A DNA stretch of 64,000 nt. It comes from Prevotella sp. (GTDB lineage Bacteria; Bacteroidota; Bacteroidia; Bacteroidales; Bacteroidaceae). The DNA is taken from NCBI GenBank assembly GCA_017557185.1, contig JAFZAP010000051.1, positions 19,721 through 83,720 on the forward strand, given 5' to 3'. The notes below the pieces were generated by a model, which saw only the letters and a list, made by a program, of their open reading frames with translations, had not been told where the DNA came from and made no database searches. Positions 23,276 through 31,717 of the stretch are shown here, in pieces (position 1 is the first letter of the stretch; the number at the start of each line of letters is the position of its first letter). The position numbers and the translations under genes are program-made.

Positions 23276-23279
23276 GGGT

Positions 23280-24290
23280 ATGCTGAGAATAGTTGGTGAC
23301 ATCAATTTGGCTGATGGTTATTTTGATACAGGCATCGGTACGGGTAGTAGAATCAAACAGGGGATGAATCCTTTTGCTCATCTTCAGAGAATTCCTGATG
23401 ACTATTGGATTGGAAACATGGAATGCGTCTGCGCTGATGTTTCTAATCAGCAAGGACTGAAAGCCCGCCAGTTCAGAATCTCGCCCCAATATCTTGAAAC
23501 CATCAAACATCTGGATTGCTACGGGGTAGCTAATAATCATGTGATGCAACATGGGCCTGAAGCCTATCAGTCGATGCTTGCCTATCTTGAACAGAACGGC
23601 GTTGCCTATGCAGGAGCCGACGCGAAAAAGACACATGTGTTTGAGCATCAAGTGAAGCGTGTCGCCGTAATAGCATTCAGTCAGAGACCTGATAATTTCA
23701 CCCCGTCGCCTCTCTATTGGAGTCTGCCTGAGTATGAGGAAATAAGGGCGGAACTGAATGCCCACAAAGATTGCGACTATCGCATCGTGTTTGTCCATTG
23801 GGGAAATGAGTTCATCAACTACCCCTACATTGATCAAAAGCTGTTCGCACATGAACTCATCGACAACGGAGCAAATCTCGTTATAGGTATGCATCCTCAT
23901 GTCACGCAGGGATGCGAGCAATATAAAGGTCAATGGATTTTCTATTCGCTTGGCAACTTCGTTTTCAACATGCCTTGGACACCTGCGGAGTTTGGGCTGG
24001 TTGTAAATGTCAATCTTATTGGTGAACCGCGAGTCAGTTATGATTACATTCGGATTGGAAAGGATTATTGTCCCCAAATAACCAATGATGTTCCTCATGA
24101 TTTCCAGATGGAGACTCTGAACGACCGGCTAGGCATCAACGAAGAGAATGAAAAATACTATGCCCACGTTCGACAATGCAACAAACGATATCGAAAAACA
24201 AACAGGAAAGCCATCCTTATGAATTTCCTACACATGAAACCAACTGACTCGTTGGGCATCATAGCAGAATTCATCAAGAAAAGAATTTGA
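23280..24290 (+). CDS. CapA-family metallophosphatase-like protein
   Basis: 336 aa from the ATG at 23280 (MLRIVGDINLADGYFD); an upstream Met at 23259 would overlap the GT2 end. Metal-ligand motifs of the CapA/PgsA calcineurin-like family are visible in order: GDINLAD, NMECV, GVANNHVMQHG, IVFVHWGNEF, GMHPHVTQG and YSLGNFVF. CapA was first described in poly-gamma-glutamate capsule synthesis, but homologues are frequent in polysaccharide clusters and their reaction is unclear. It ends 3 bp before the convergent GH16 stop. Confidence 0.8.
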   Translation: MLRIVGDINLADGYFDTGIGTGSRIKQGMNPFAHLQRIPDDYWIGNMECVCADVSNQQGLKARQFRISPQYLETIKHLDCYGVANNHVMQHGPEAYQSMLAYLEQNGVAYAGADAKKTHVFEHQVKRVAVIAFSQRPDNFTPSPLYWSLPEYEEIRAELNAHKDCDYRIVFVHWGNEFINYPYIDQKLFAHELIDNGANLVIGMHPHVTQGCEQYKGQWIFYSLGNFVFNMPWTPAEFGLVVNVNLIGEPRVSYDYIRIGKDYCPQITNDVPHDFQMETLNDRLGINEENEKYYAHVRQCNKRYRKTNRKAILMNFLHMKPTDSLGIIAEFIKKRI

Positions 24291-24293
24291 TAG

Positions 24294-25088
24294 TTATCTT
24301 TTTTGATAAACCCTTATCCAATCGAACTGCGTCTCGTAGGTAGTCTTGAGGTTGGGAATGAGCAACTGATGACTTCCGTTGCCAACACTTTGGTTGAGAA
24401 TCAGATAGAAAGGCCGGTCAAAGGTCCACTGTCCTTCTTCTTGCAGCTGCCTTGCTTCCGACCGAAGATAGCGAAACACTTCACGGCCGTCAACGGTCCA
24501 GATGATGCGGTTTTTATCCCATTCCACTCCATAGACGTGCCATTTCTTCACATTCAGGTCAATCTTTCTTTCGCGTTCAAGTCCTTCTTTTTTGAGTATG
24601 AACGACCGATGGGTGTGAATCGTATGAGCTGACTTCCCTTGATTACCAAACATTTCAACGATATCGATTTCTCCATAGCGTTTATCGGTGCCTGGTATGG
24701 GAACCATCCATGCTGCAGGGAAGTTGCCCACCTTCATATTGGTTTTCATTCGCACTTCCACCTTTCCATATTGAAACGAGAATTTCCCTTTCGTGTCAAT
24801 AGCGCCTGTCAGCATTTCCTCTTTGTTCGAACGATTGGGAATGGCGCGACAAATGAGTTTTCCGTTTTTGACATAGACGACATCATTTGAACTGCTATTA
24901 ACCCAACGGTTCCAAGTGCTGGTACCGCGATTTGTGCGATTCCATTTCCCTGCATCTGGCTGACTGCCGTCAGGTTGGTTGAACTCATCGCTGAACACCA
25001 GTTTCCATTCAGCTTCTTGTGCAGCCACTTCTGACGTATCGGCAGCAATAGTCAGAAGCATTATTAAAGCCAAAATACCTTTATTCAT
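24294..25088 (-). CDS. Secreted GH16 family glycoside hydrolase
   Basis: 264 aa with signal peptide (LALIMLLTIAADTSEVAAQ). The GH16 active-site motif ExDxxE is present as GEIDIVEMFG near residue 145, with the first Glu as nucleophile and the last as acid/base. EWKLVFSDEFN at the start and WTVDGREVFRY later are family-typical. GH16 enzymes cut beta-1,3 or beta-1,3/1,4 glucans, galactans and related polymers. Its position inside a capsule cluster on the opposite strand suggests trimming or release of the exported polymer, but dietary glycan use is possible. It lies 14 bp after the TupA-like gene and is likely cotranscribed with it. Confidence 0.88.
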   Translation of the reverse strand: MNKGILALIMLLTIAADTSEVAAQEAEWKLVFSDEFNQPDGSQPDAGKWNRTNRGTSTWNRWVNSSSNDVVYVKNGKLICRAIPNRSNKEEMLTGAIDTKGKFSFQYGKVEVRMKTNMKVGNFPAAWMVPIPGTDKRYGEIDIVEMFGNQGKSAHTIHTHRSFILKKEGLERERKIDLNVKKWHVYGVEWDKNRIIWTVDGREVFRYLRSEARQLQEEGQWTFDRPFYLILNQSVGNGSHQLLIPNLKTTYETQFDWIRVYQKR

Positions 25089-25102
25089 AGTCGTCCCGTT
25101 TG

Positions 25103-26011
25103 TTATTTTACCTCAAAGCATTGCCCCATCTCGTTCATATAATCGTCAGTAAAGAAATCTGTCAGTCCGCCTAGACAAGTGAACGTCAGCTCTCCGAACC
25201 ACACTTGTCCCTCTGCCTCATATAAATCTACACGCACTTGCGGAAAGGGTTTTGATAAGATACGTCCCACTTCCAGCATCCGTTGAAGACACTCGGGGCG
25301 TGGGAGTGGTTTGTCTTCAGCTGAAAAATGACTTGTCAACACCATACGCTCAGGACGGCTGGTCCAATCAAGATCATAACATCCAAACTGAGCCTGATAA
25401 CCATTTTCCTTACGATTTGAACAGACAAAGAACGAATGGGGTTCACCATTGAAACACCATAATTTATAATCGACTAGCGAGCTCTGTCCTTCTGGCGAGG
25501 GCAACAATTTTTCCGCAAGGATCATAGGCTTGATGTCTCGATATTGTGGTTCGGCAGACAAGGCGCCAACATGTTTCCGTGAGAGCCACTCTTGCAACGT
25601 TTTTCGTAGTCGAGCCCAATCCTCATCGTTCATTTTCGCCTTTTCTATCTTCAGATTCGTTCCCTTTCCGTCACCATTATTGGCTTTCAAGATAAATCGG
25701 TCGGGCAACGTGTCGAAAGGAATATCCTCCACACGTTCCCATGCGCCATAAAGAGGAACCAAGATGTCTTCCAGACCACATTCACGAACATAATCACGAA
25801 CACGATACTTATCGGCAAGACGCGTCCATTCGGATGTATCAGTAAATAATTTCTGATAGAGAATCTTCTCATTCAGATTTTGGGGATTCTTGAAGTTGGG
25901 CAACTTATGGAAACGGGCGAGGTAGCGCAACCTTACCAGTGTGACGGGAAAATGCTCTCCAAACCATTCCAGCGGAGGAGTGACACATTTCTTAATAATA
26001 TCTGTAAGCAT
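25103..26011 (-). CDS. TupA-like ATP-grasp protein of a polysaccharide cluster
   Basis: 302 aa. The pattern LRYLARFHKLPNFKNPQNLNEKILYQKL, then LADKYRVRDYV, RFILKANNGDGKGTNLKIEK, SSLVDYKLWCFNGEPHSFFVCSNR and QVRVDLYEAEGQVWFGELTFTCLGG is the TupA-like ATP-grasp layout. The final GELTF carries the metal-binding acidic residue. The family occurs in capsule and teichuronopeptide loci and probably ligates a carboxylate (amino acid or uronic acid) to an amine or hydroxyl; the substrate here is unknown. A TATCTTTG box at 26040-26047 (minus) is its likely promoter, also serving GH16. Confidence 0.82.
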   Translation of the reverse strand: MLTDIIKKCVTPPLEWFGEHFPVTLVRLRYLARFHKLPNFKNPQNLNEKILYQKLFTDTSEWTRLADKYRVRDYVRECGLEDILVPLYGAWERVEDIPFDTLPDRFILKANNGDGKGTNLKIEKAKMNDEDWARLRKTLQEWLSRKHVGALSAEPQYRDIKPMILAEKLLPSPEGQSSLVDYKLWCFNGEPHSFFVCSNRKENGYQAQFGCYDLDWTSRPERMVLTSHFSAEDKPLPRPECLQRMLEVGRILSKPFPQVRVDLYEAEGQVWFGELTFTCLGGLTDFFTDDYMNEMGQCFEVK

Positions 26012-26039
26012 TCGTGTCCTATTTTCTTTTAATTGTTTG

Positions 26040-26047
26040 CAAAGATA
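26040..26047 (-). promoter_or_regulatory. -7 element for TupA-like/GH16 genes
   Basis: TATCTTTG on the minus strand, 28 nt before the ATG at 26011. No clear TTTG was found at the -33 position. Confidence 0.5.
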
Positions 26048-26198
26048 CGAATTTCTTTAGAATTTTGCATCAGAAAATGAAGATATGGGCAAAAAATACA
26101 CCTTCTTTAACTTCTTTAACTTCTATAAAAATGTACCTCTGGCTCACGCCGAAGGTACTCTCGCTCGACAATAAAAATGAAAATTTTCCTTTTTTCAT

Positions 26199-26229
26199 TT
26201 TGTATTGTGCTCACTTATTTGTACCTTTG
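26199..26229 (+). promoter_or_regulatory. Promoter of the second GT2 gene
   Basis: TTTTG around 26199-26203 and TACCTTTG at 26222-26229 are about 19 nt apart. The -7 box ends 18 nt before the ATG at 26248, so the distal part of the cluster has its own start. Confidence 0.7.
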
Positions 26230-26247
26230 CAGCCGCTATCTCAAAAA

Positions 26248-27075
26248 ATGAGCAATATGAACAAGGAATTAGTGTCTGTAATCATGCCAACGTATAATGC
26301 CGGAAAGTACCTTTCCGACAGTATCGGCAGCATCCTTGCACAGACCTACGAGAACCTGGAACTGCTCATCACCGACGATAGCTCCACAGAAGAGAAGACA
26401 CTGCAGCTGTTGAAGGAATTCTGCGAACGCGACCCACGCGTGAAAGTGGAATACCTCAACGAGAATCTCGGATCTGGTCATTCGCGAAACAACGCCATAG
26501 AGCGTGCCCAGGGCCGCTACATCGCCTTCTGCGACTGCGATGACCGCTGGATGCCTGACAAGCTGGAACGGCAGATTGCCTATATGCAGGAGAAGGACTG
26601 CGCACTCGTCTGCTCGTCGTACCTCATCTGCGATGAAGACAACGAGATCACCGGCATCAACATCGCACCCGAGAAGGTGACGTTCGCGATGGAGAAGCGT
26701 GACAACAAGATTGGATGCCTCACGGCAGTTTACGACACGAAGCGCTTGGGCCGCAAGTTCCTGATGCCGCACATCCGCAAGCGCCAGGACTGGGGATTGT
26801 TCCTGAACATCCTGAAGGAATGTGGTGTGTGCTATGCTATCACCGAGCCGCTCGCCGTCTATCGCAACCGCACGGGTTCCATCTCCAGCCGGAAGTTCCC
26901 GCTCGTGAAGTACAACGTCCGCATCTATCACGACATCCTCGGCTACAGCTGGCCAAAGTCACTCTTCTATTTCCTGTTCTGCTTCCTGCCCACCTATGGT
27001 ACGAAAGTGCTGAAGCGCAAGATTGACAGCTGCCATCTGCTGGCACAAATCAAGAAGGGTAAGAAGCTGTTTTAA
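26248..27075 (+). CDS. Family 2 (GT-A) glycosyltransferase
   Basis: 275 aa from ATG 26248 (MSNMNKELVSVIMPTYNAG); the ATG at 26257 is an alternative. The frame is open further upstream, but that part overlaps the promoter. GT2 hallmarks are VIMPTYNAGKYLSDSIGSIL, LLITDDSSTE (nucleotide-binding DD) and FCDCDDRW (DxD metal site), then RKRQDWGLFLNIL with the catalytic Asp of the (E/D)D motif. It should add one sugar to the lipid-linked repeat unit. GC content returns to the level of the early cluster. The sugar transferase gene follows after 89 bp. Confidence 0.88.
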   Translation: MSNMNKELVSVIMPTYNAGKYLSDSIGSILAQTYENLELLITDDSSTEEKTLQLLKEFCERDPRVKVEYLNENLGSGHSRNNAIERAQGRYIAFCDCDDRWMPDKLERQIAYMQEKDCALVCSSYLICDEDNEITGINIAPEKVTFAMEKRDNKIGCLTAVYDTKRLGRKFLMPHIRKRQDWGLFLNILKECGVCYAITEPLAVYRNRTGSISSRKFPLVKYNVRIYHDILGYSWPKSLFYFLFCFLPTYGTKVLKRKIDSCHLLAQIKKGKKLF

Positions 27076-27164
27076 AAAGTATAAAATACCACAAACTTTT
27101 TTCCTCTTTTATGCAATAAATTCCGTACGTATGCGTTTATAGAATATAAAACGCTATACGACGC

Positions 27165-27794
27165 ATGACAACACTTGAGAACGGATATGTGCTTGACGGA
27201 ATGAATGAGCTAGAACGCAACACAAAGCGTATCTTCGACTTTTTCATTGCCCTGTTTTGCCTTATCATATTTTCACCTCTCTTCTTGGTTTGCTACCTCG
27301 CCGTGAAGCGTGAGGATGGCGGACCTGCCATCTTCAAACAGGAACGCATCGGACGTTTCGGACGACCTTTCAACATCTACAAGTTCCGCTCTATGCGCAT
27401 GGATGCCGAGAAAGACGGACCTGCACTCTATCAGCACGAGAACGAAACGCGTATGACCAAAGTCGGAAAGTTCCTGCGTGGCCATCACCTCGACGAGCTG
27501 CCACAGTTGTGGAACGTGCTGAAAGGCGAGATGTCGTTTGTCGGTCCTCGTCCCGAGCGCGAATATTTCATCAAGCAAATCATGGAGCACGACCACCGCT
27601 ACACCTATCTCTATCAGGTTCGTCCCGGTGTCACTTCCTATGCCACACTCTACAACGGCTACACCGACACGATGGAGAAGATGTTGCGCCGCCTTGAACT
27701 CGACCTGTATTATCTGGAGCACCGCTCCTGGTGGTTCGACTTCAAGATCCTTTTCAACACCTTCACAAACATCGCCATCGGCAAGAAGTTTTAA
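27165..27794 (+). CDS. Initiating sugar-phosphate transferase (WcaJ/PglC-like)
   Basis: 209 aa. One membrane helix near 25-45 (FDFFIALFCLIIFSPLFLVCYLAV) precedes the bacterial sugar transferase domain: GGPAIFKQERIGRFGRPFNIYKFRSMRMDAE, FLRGHHLDELPQLWNVLKGEMSFVGPRPE and VRPGVTSYATL. The Asp-Glu of LDELPQ is the catalytic dyad. It transfers a sugar-1-phosphate to undecaprenyl phosphate and so starts repeat-unit synthesis. It is the short, PglC-like form. It is the last + strand gene of the cluster. Confidence 0.9.
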   Translation: MTTLENGYVLDGMNELERNTKRIFDFFIALFCLIIFSPLFLVCYLAVKREDGGPAIFKQERIGRFGRPFNIYKFRSMRMDAEKDGPALYQHENETRMTKVGKFLRGHHLDELPQLWNVLKGEMSFVGPRPEREYFIKQIMEHDHRYTYLYQVRPGVTSYATLYNGYTDTMEKMLRRLELDLYYLEHRSWWFDFKILFNTFTNIAIGKKF

Positions 27795-28048
27795 TGCCTC
27801 ACCCCCAGCCCCTCTCCAAAGGGCGAGGGGAGCAAGAAGCCTACCCCCCTACCCCCTCCCTGAAGGGAGGGGGAGTTAAAGGGACAATGCCAGACTAATG
27901 TCTACACTCCTATACTCCTGCACTACTACACTTCTTTTTCCTCATTCCTCGCTCGGCTCAGTCGCTAGCGTAATAAAATGGAGCAAGAATGAGGAAAGAG
28001 TAATCATTACCTATTACCTATTACCTATAACCTACGCGAAGCGTTCTC
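27795..28048. repeat. Intergenic block of palindromic and simple-word repeats
   Basis: Two copies of the GC-rich palindrome (27796-27885) directly follow the stop. Then comes an inverted repeat TTCCTCATTC / GAATGAGGAA around a GCTCGGCTCAGTCGC word (about 27938-27998), which may act as terminator. A run of ATTACCTATTACCTAT words also seen at 38866-38900 follows. No gene is visible. Confidence 0.7.
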
Positions 28049-28534
28049 TTAGTGTTTCTTAAACACCAGCCGCAACGCATCACCTCTGAGTGTCATATTA
28101 CCGCCCGTCAGTTCCTCGATCACGAACGACTCACCAGCCAACTGGTTGATGCCGAAGGGCTGCAGCAAATCTAGTCTATCAAGAATAGGATCACCTTCCT
28201 CGCGTCGGTCGTGGTAGAACTGCTGGAAAGAGATTTTCTCGTTTTCATAAGAGAAATGGCAGACGAAGCGTTGACCTAAGCCATTGGAGAGATCGGGGCA
28301 GAAGAGTTGGAACACCGTTCCCTGCACAATCCAGAAGTAGCGTTCCTGCCGCATGTCGAGTTGTCCGCCTGTGTCGAGTGTATCGACCGTCACCAGATGC
28401 CAATAGCCGTCGAGCTTCCCGTTTTCCGAGTGCTCAATCTCCACCAGTCCACACGAGGCCAGCAATGCCAAGAGGCACAGCGGAAGCATCTTCCGCCACA
28501 CCTGTTTCAATTGATGATATATAATTCTTCTCAT
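28049..28534 (-). CDS. Small lipoprotein, lipocalin-like candidate
   Basis: 161 aa. A signal with lipobox (LPLCLLALLASC, Cys about residue 28) indicates a lipoprotein. The mature part begins ENGKLDGYWHLVTVDTL and continues in a beta-rich pattern (RYFWIVQGTVFQLFC, RFVCHFSYENEKISFQQFYH, NMTLRGDALRLVF). That looks like the small lipocalin-like DUF4488/DUF5004 proteins of Bacteroidota. No ligand or enzyme motif is recognised. It lies 7 bp downstream of the Wzi gene on the same strand and is probably part of that unit, which may link it to capsule attachment. Confidence 0.7.
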   Translation of the reverse strand: MRRIIYHQLKQVWRKMLPLCLLALLASCGLVEIEHSENGKLDGYWHLVTVDTLDTGGQLDMRQERYFWIVQGTVFQLFCPDLSNGLGQRFVCHFSYENEKISFQQFYHDRREEGDPILDRLDLLQPFGINQLAGESFVIEELTGGNMTLRGDALRLVFKKH

Positions 28535-28541
28535 TTCCTTG

Positions 28542-30152
28542 TTACTTTGCTACTTTGAAAAATCCCTGCTTCGACACCGTCAGCTGTGCACCGTAATTAT
28601 GGCCGAGCAGTCCACCCATATCCATTCCGTAGGCACCCTTCACCTTCCATCCTTGTGGCAACTGGTAGGCGGCTTCGAGCATCGCACTCACGTTGTGGTG
28701 TTTCTTTGTGTAGGGCTGGTCGTAGGTGCCGAGGCCTTCCTGATAGGTTGCCATGAGGCGATAGGAAAGGCGCGTAGAAGGCTGACCGCTCACACCCAGA
28801 TGCAACGCCATGAAGCGATTATCCTTGAAGTCGATTGCGCCATCAGTGTTGTAGATAGGCGAGCGATAGAGCGGATTACCTATGGTCTGTCCCCAGTGCT
28901 GCCAACCGGTATAGATGTAGTGGTTGTAGAAGTTGTCCTTACCGCTGATATGATCCGACAACGAGGGCGTATGGTCGTGATAGACAGGGCCGCTCTGATA
29001 CTTCGTGTAGATGTATTCGAACACCACATTGCGCAACCATGTGCCATATTTCATGTTCAGCTCCATGCCCAGCAGCATGTCCTTCAGGTCATAGAGGAAG
29101 TAGCGACGCTTCTTGCGGACGCTCCACTCATCGCCCGTACCATAGCCGTTGTAGTCGAGTTGCAGCATCGACGAGTGATCCTCGAAGTATTTCTCGGCAT
29201 AAAAGCCAAGCTTCCATGAGTCTTCGTCGTAGTTCACACGCATCAGGAACGAACCCAGCTGGTTGCCCTCGGCATTCTGATACTCCGTACCTTCTTCTGG
29301 AACATCGGCTCCACCAGGCATGAAGGCATGCCACAGACCGCTCAATCCGTTGTTGCCCTTATACACGCGCATCTCGTCGCCATAGGGTACATGGGCTGTA
29401 CCACCAAACTGGGCAGCCATCTCCAAACCCACCTCCACCGAGAGCGGGAAGAAGCGCTCGGGATAGCCAACCATCAGATAACCGGCCTTCGAGTGATAGA
29501 GGGCGCCATCGGTATATTTCTTCATGCAATTCGTGAAGTCGTGCTGCCAATTCTGATCGGTGGTTTTTCCGTAAGCCACATGACCTTTCAGCCTCAGCCA
29601 GCCATTGGTATATGGTAGCACCCAGTACTCGGGCAGCGCCAGTCGCACCTGCGGCACAGGCCGTGCATTGATGCCCAGCGTCTGCGAACCGCTGCTCAGC
29701 TGGTTGTTCTTCATCTCCATGGGAAACTCCTTCGCTCCCACCGTCAGCACACCATGCAGCCAGCGCATCTCGCCAAAGGCCTGCTGCACCACCAGACGAC
29801 TCGTATAGTGATGAGCCACTGCCACATCCAAGCCGTAGCCGAAACCCCAGTGGCGCAGCGAGTCCTCACCCAGCGGGCGCACCAGACTTCCGCGCAGATA
29901 GCCGTTAGTGCTCTCCAGCGAACTCAGTCCGTGCTTGTTGGCATTCAGCCAAAGCGGTGTGGTGCCATCCGACATTGAGGCTTGTGCCTCCAACTTGTAT
30001 TCCAGTCCGTTCAGCAGGTGCAACGGCTCTTTCTCGTTGTACCTCTGTTGCGACATTCCCACAGTAGTGGCAGAGCAGCAAAGCAGCAAAGTGAGAAACC
30101 TTGCTAAGCTGTCACTGACTTTGGGATGTATCCTATTCTTTCTTCTTATCAT
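28542..30152 (-). CDS. Wzi-family capsule assembly outer-membrane protein
   Basis: 536 aa. The signal region is unusually placed after a basic N-terminus (FLTLLLCCSATTVGMSQ). The mature protein is a beta-barrel pattern with many aromatic-ended strands. Wzi-type features include PLWLNANKHGLSSLESTNGYLRG near the start, GVLTVGAKEFPMEM, the QVRLALPEYWVLPYTNGWLRLKGHVAYG segment and the long C-terminal barrel. Wzi anchors capsule at the surface in E. coli; Bacteroidota homologues are frequent in polysaccharide loci. It lies 8 bp after the aminotransferase gene, forming an opposite-strand unit that ends the polysaccharide region. Confidence 0.85.
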   Translation of the reverse strand: MIRRKNRIHPKVSDSLARFLTLLLCCSATTVGMSQQRYNEKEPLHLLNGLEYKLEAQASMSDGTTPLWLNANKHGLSSLESTNGYLRGSLVRPLGEDSLRHWGFGYGLDVAVAHHYTSRLVVQQAFGEMRWLHGVLTVGAKEFPMEMKNNQLSSGSQTLGINARPVPQVRLALPEYWVLPYTNGWLRLKGHVAYGKTTDQNWQHDFTNCMKKYTDGALYHSKAGYLMVGYPERFFPLSVEVGLEMAAQFGGTAHVPYGDEMRVYKGNNGLSGLWHAFMPGGADVPEEGTEYQNAEGNQLGSFLMRVNYDEDSWKLGFYAEKYFEDHSSMLQLDYNGYGTGDEWSVRKKRRYFLYDLKDMLLGMELNMKYGTWLRNVVFEYIYTKYQSGPVYHDHTPSLSDHISGKDNFYNHYIYTGWQHWGQTIGNPLYRSPIYNTDGAIDFKDNRFMALHLGVSGQPSTRLSYRLMATYQEGLGTYDQPYTKKHHNVSAMLEAAYQLPQGWKVKGAYGMDMGGLLGHNYGAQLTVSKQGFFKVAK

Positions 30153-30160
30153 CGTTTGTG

Positions 30161-31297
30161 TTACTTTGTTACTTTGAAACGGTTGACCAACATAATGACT
30201 TCACTCACCTCGTCGTCGGTCATCACTGGACTTATCGGCAACGACAGCTCCTCGCGACTGAGCCGTTCGGTGACAGGCAGCGAGAGCGAATGCCACTCTA
30301 CATAGCACGCCTGCCGATGGGGCGGAACGGGATAATGGATGAGCGTCTGCACACCATGTTCCCACAGATAGGCTTGCAGCGCATCGCGCTCAGCCGAGAA
30401 CACCGGGAACAGATGATAGACGTTCTCGCCGTCGGCCATCGGGCGCGGCAGCCAAACGAGGGGATTGCTGATTTCCTGCTCGTAGCGACGACCGATCTGC
30501 TGGCGACGGGCATTGTCGGCATCGAGGTGGCGCAACTTCACACTCAGCATAGCTGCCTGCAACTCATCCATGCGCGAATTGCGTCCCTTGTAGTCGAACA
30601 CGTACTTCTCGCTAGAACCGTAGTTGCCCATCGCGCGAATCACGGCTGCCAACTGTTCGTCGTCGGTGGTCACGGCACCGCTATCGCCCATAGCCCCGAG
30701 GTTCTTCCCCGGATAGAAGCTATGGCCGGCCGCATGTCCCAGCGAGCCAGTCCTTCTTAGTTTAGAGTGCATAGTGAATAGTTCATAGTTAGGCTGCACT
30801 CCATGCGCTTGTGCATTGTCCTCGACGAGCAGCAGGTTGTGACGACGGCAGATGTCGGCGATGCGTTCCGTCCACGCACAACGGCCGTAGAGGTGGACGA
30901 GGAGCAGTGAGCGGGTGCGAGGTGTGATGTGCGCCTCGATCTGTTCTTCATCAATCTCCAGTGTGTCGGCACGCGGCTCCACGAGCACTGCCCGCAGTCC
31001 GTTCTCCGTGATAGCCAGCATCGAGGCGATGAACGTGTTGGCAGGCACCAGCACTTCGTCACCCGTCTGAAGCAGTCCCATCTCGATATAGGCACGATAG
31101 ATCAGCGTCAGCGCATCGAGGCCGTTGGCAACGCCGATGCAGTGACGCGAACCGATGAACGACGCATAAGCCGACTCGAACGCCCGTGTCTGCTCACCTT
31201 GCAGATAGCGGCCCGAGTCGACCACCTGCCTCATTGCCTCATGATACTCATCGGCGTAGCAGGCCGTCACCTTCTGTAAATCCAGAAACTTAATCAC
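30161..31297 (-). CDS. DegT/DnrJ/EryC1/StrS sugar aminotransferase with repeat-derived insert
   Basis: 378 aa, GTG start at 31297 (IKFLDLQKVTACYADEYHEAMRQVVDSGRYLQGEQ). It is a PLP-dependent nucleotide-sugar aminotransferase. The Schiff-base Lys lies in HSFYPGKNLGAMGD near residue 198 and the cofactor Asp in VEDNAQAHG. It resembles FdtB-type enzymes that make 3-amino-deoxy sugars. Between AQAHG and RTGSLGHAAGHS there are about 14 residues (VQPNYELFTMHSKL) where relatives have a short loop. They are encoded by an AT-rich word (30757-30793) otherwise found between genes. The insert is close to the active site, so activity should be tested. It heads the unit aminotransferase-wzi-lipoprotein. Confidence 0.87.
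   Translation of the reverse strand: MIKFLDLQKVTACYADEYHEAMRQVVDSGRYLQGEQTRAFESAYASFIGSRHCIGVANGLDALTLIYRAYIEMGLLQTGDEVLVPANTFIASMLAITENGLRAVLVEPRADTLEIDEEQIEAHITPRTRSLLLVHLYGRCAWTERIADICRRHNLLLVEDNAQAHGVQPNYELFTMHSKLRRTGSLGHAAGHSFYPGKNLGAMGDSGAVTTDDEQLAAVIRAMGNYGSSEKYVFDYKGRNSRMDELQAAMLSVKLRHLDADNARRQQIGRRYEQEISNPLVWLPRPMADGENVYHLFPVFSAERDALQAYLWEHGVQTLIHYPVPPHRQACYVEWHSLSLPVTERLSREELSLPISPVMTDDEVSEVIMLVNRFKVTK
30757..30793. repeat. Intergenic-type AGTTTAGAGTG.ATAGTGAATAG repeat inside the aminotransferase gene
   Basis: This stretch closely matches intergenic DNA at 34392-34416, 38791-38820 and 53405-53445. Here it is translated in frame (minus strand) as NYELFTMHSKL. Confidence 0.75.
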
Positions 31298-31604
31298 TTT
31301 TCTTAATTAACGTGCGCGCGCAGGTTTTATTATATACACCACCCAACTTTTCTTACATCTCACACCATCTTTTTGGCAACTATGTAGAATTAGACCCTAA
31401 AACATTTTTATCCCGAAAACCATTTATTATGTAAAGACAATCTGGGTAGTGGATTCATGAAGACAACATAGACAACTTTACGTTGTCCCTTGTTGTTCGT
31501 GTTGTTTTAAATAATTATTGCTTCTCCCTCTCCCTTTGGAGAGGGCTGGGGTGAGGCTCCTTTTTAATTGTAGGGATTTTCCCCTCTTACTTTAGGGAAA
31601 ATCC

Positions 31605-31636
31605 TTTTGGAGGCATAATTATTCATCGTATCTTTG
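31605..31636 (+). promoter_or_regulatory. Promoter of the 31718 secreted-protein gene
   Basis: TTTTG near 31605-31609 and TATCTTTG at 31629-31636 are 19 nt apart. The 420-bp gap before the gene (31298-31717) also holds a GC-rich palindrome (31528-31562) and a TAGAATTAGACCCT word repeated at 63790. Nothing else is recognised in it. Confidence 0.75.
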
Positions 31637-31717
31637 CAACGTGAAAAGGTAGATAACACCAATTTGCAACCGAGAACAACGAAATTGAATAATAAACAAC
31701 TTAAAACAAAAAAGAAT

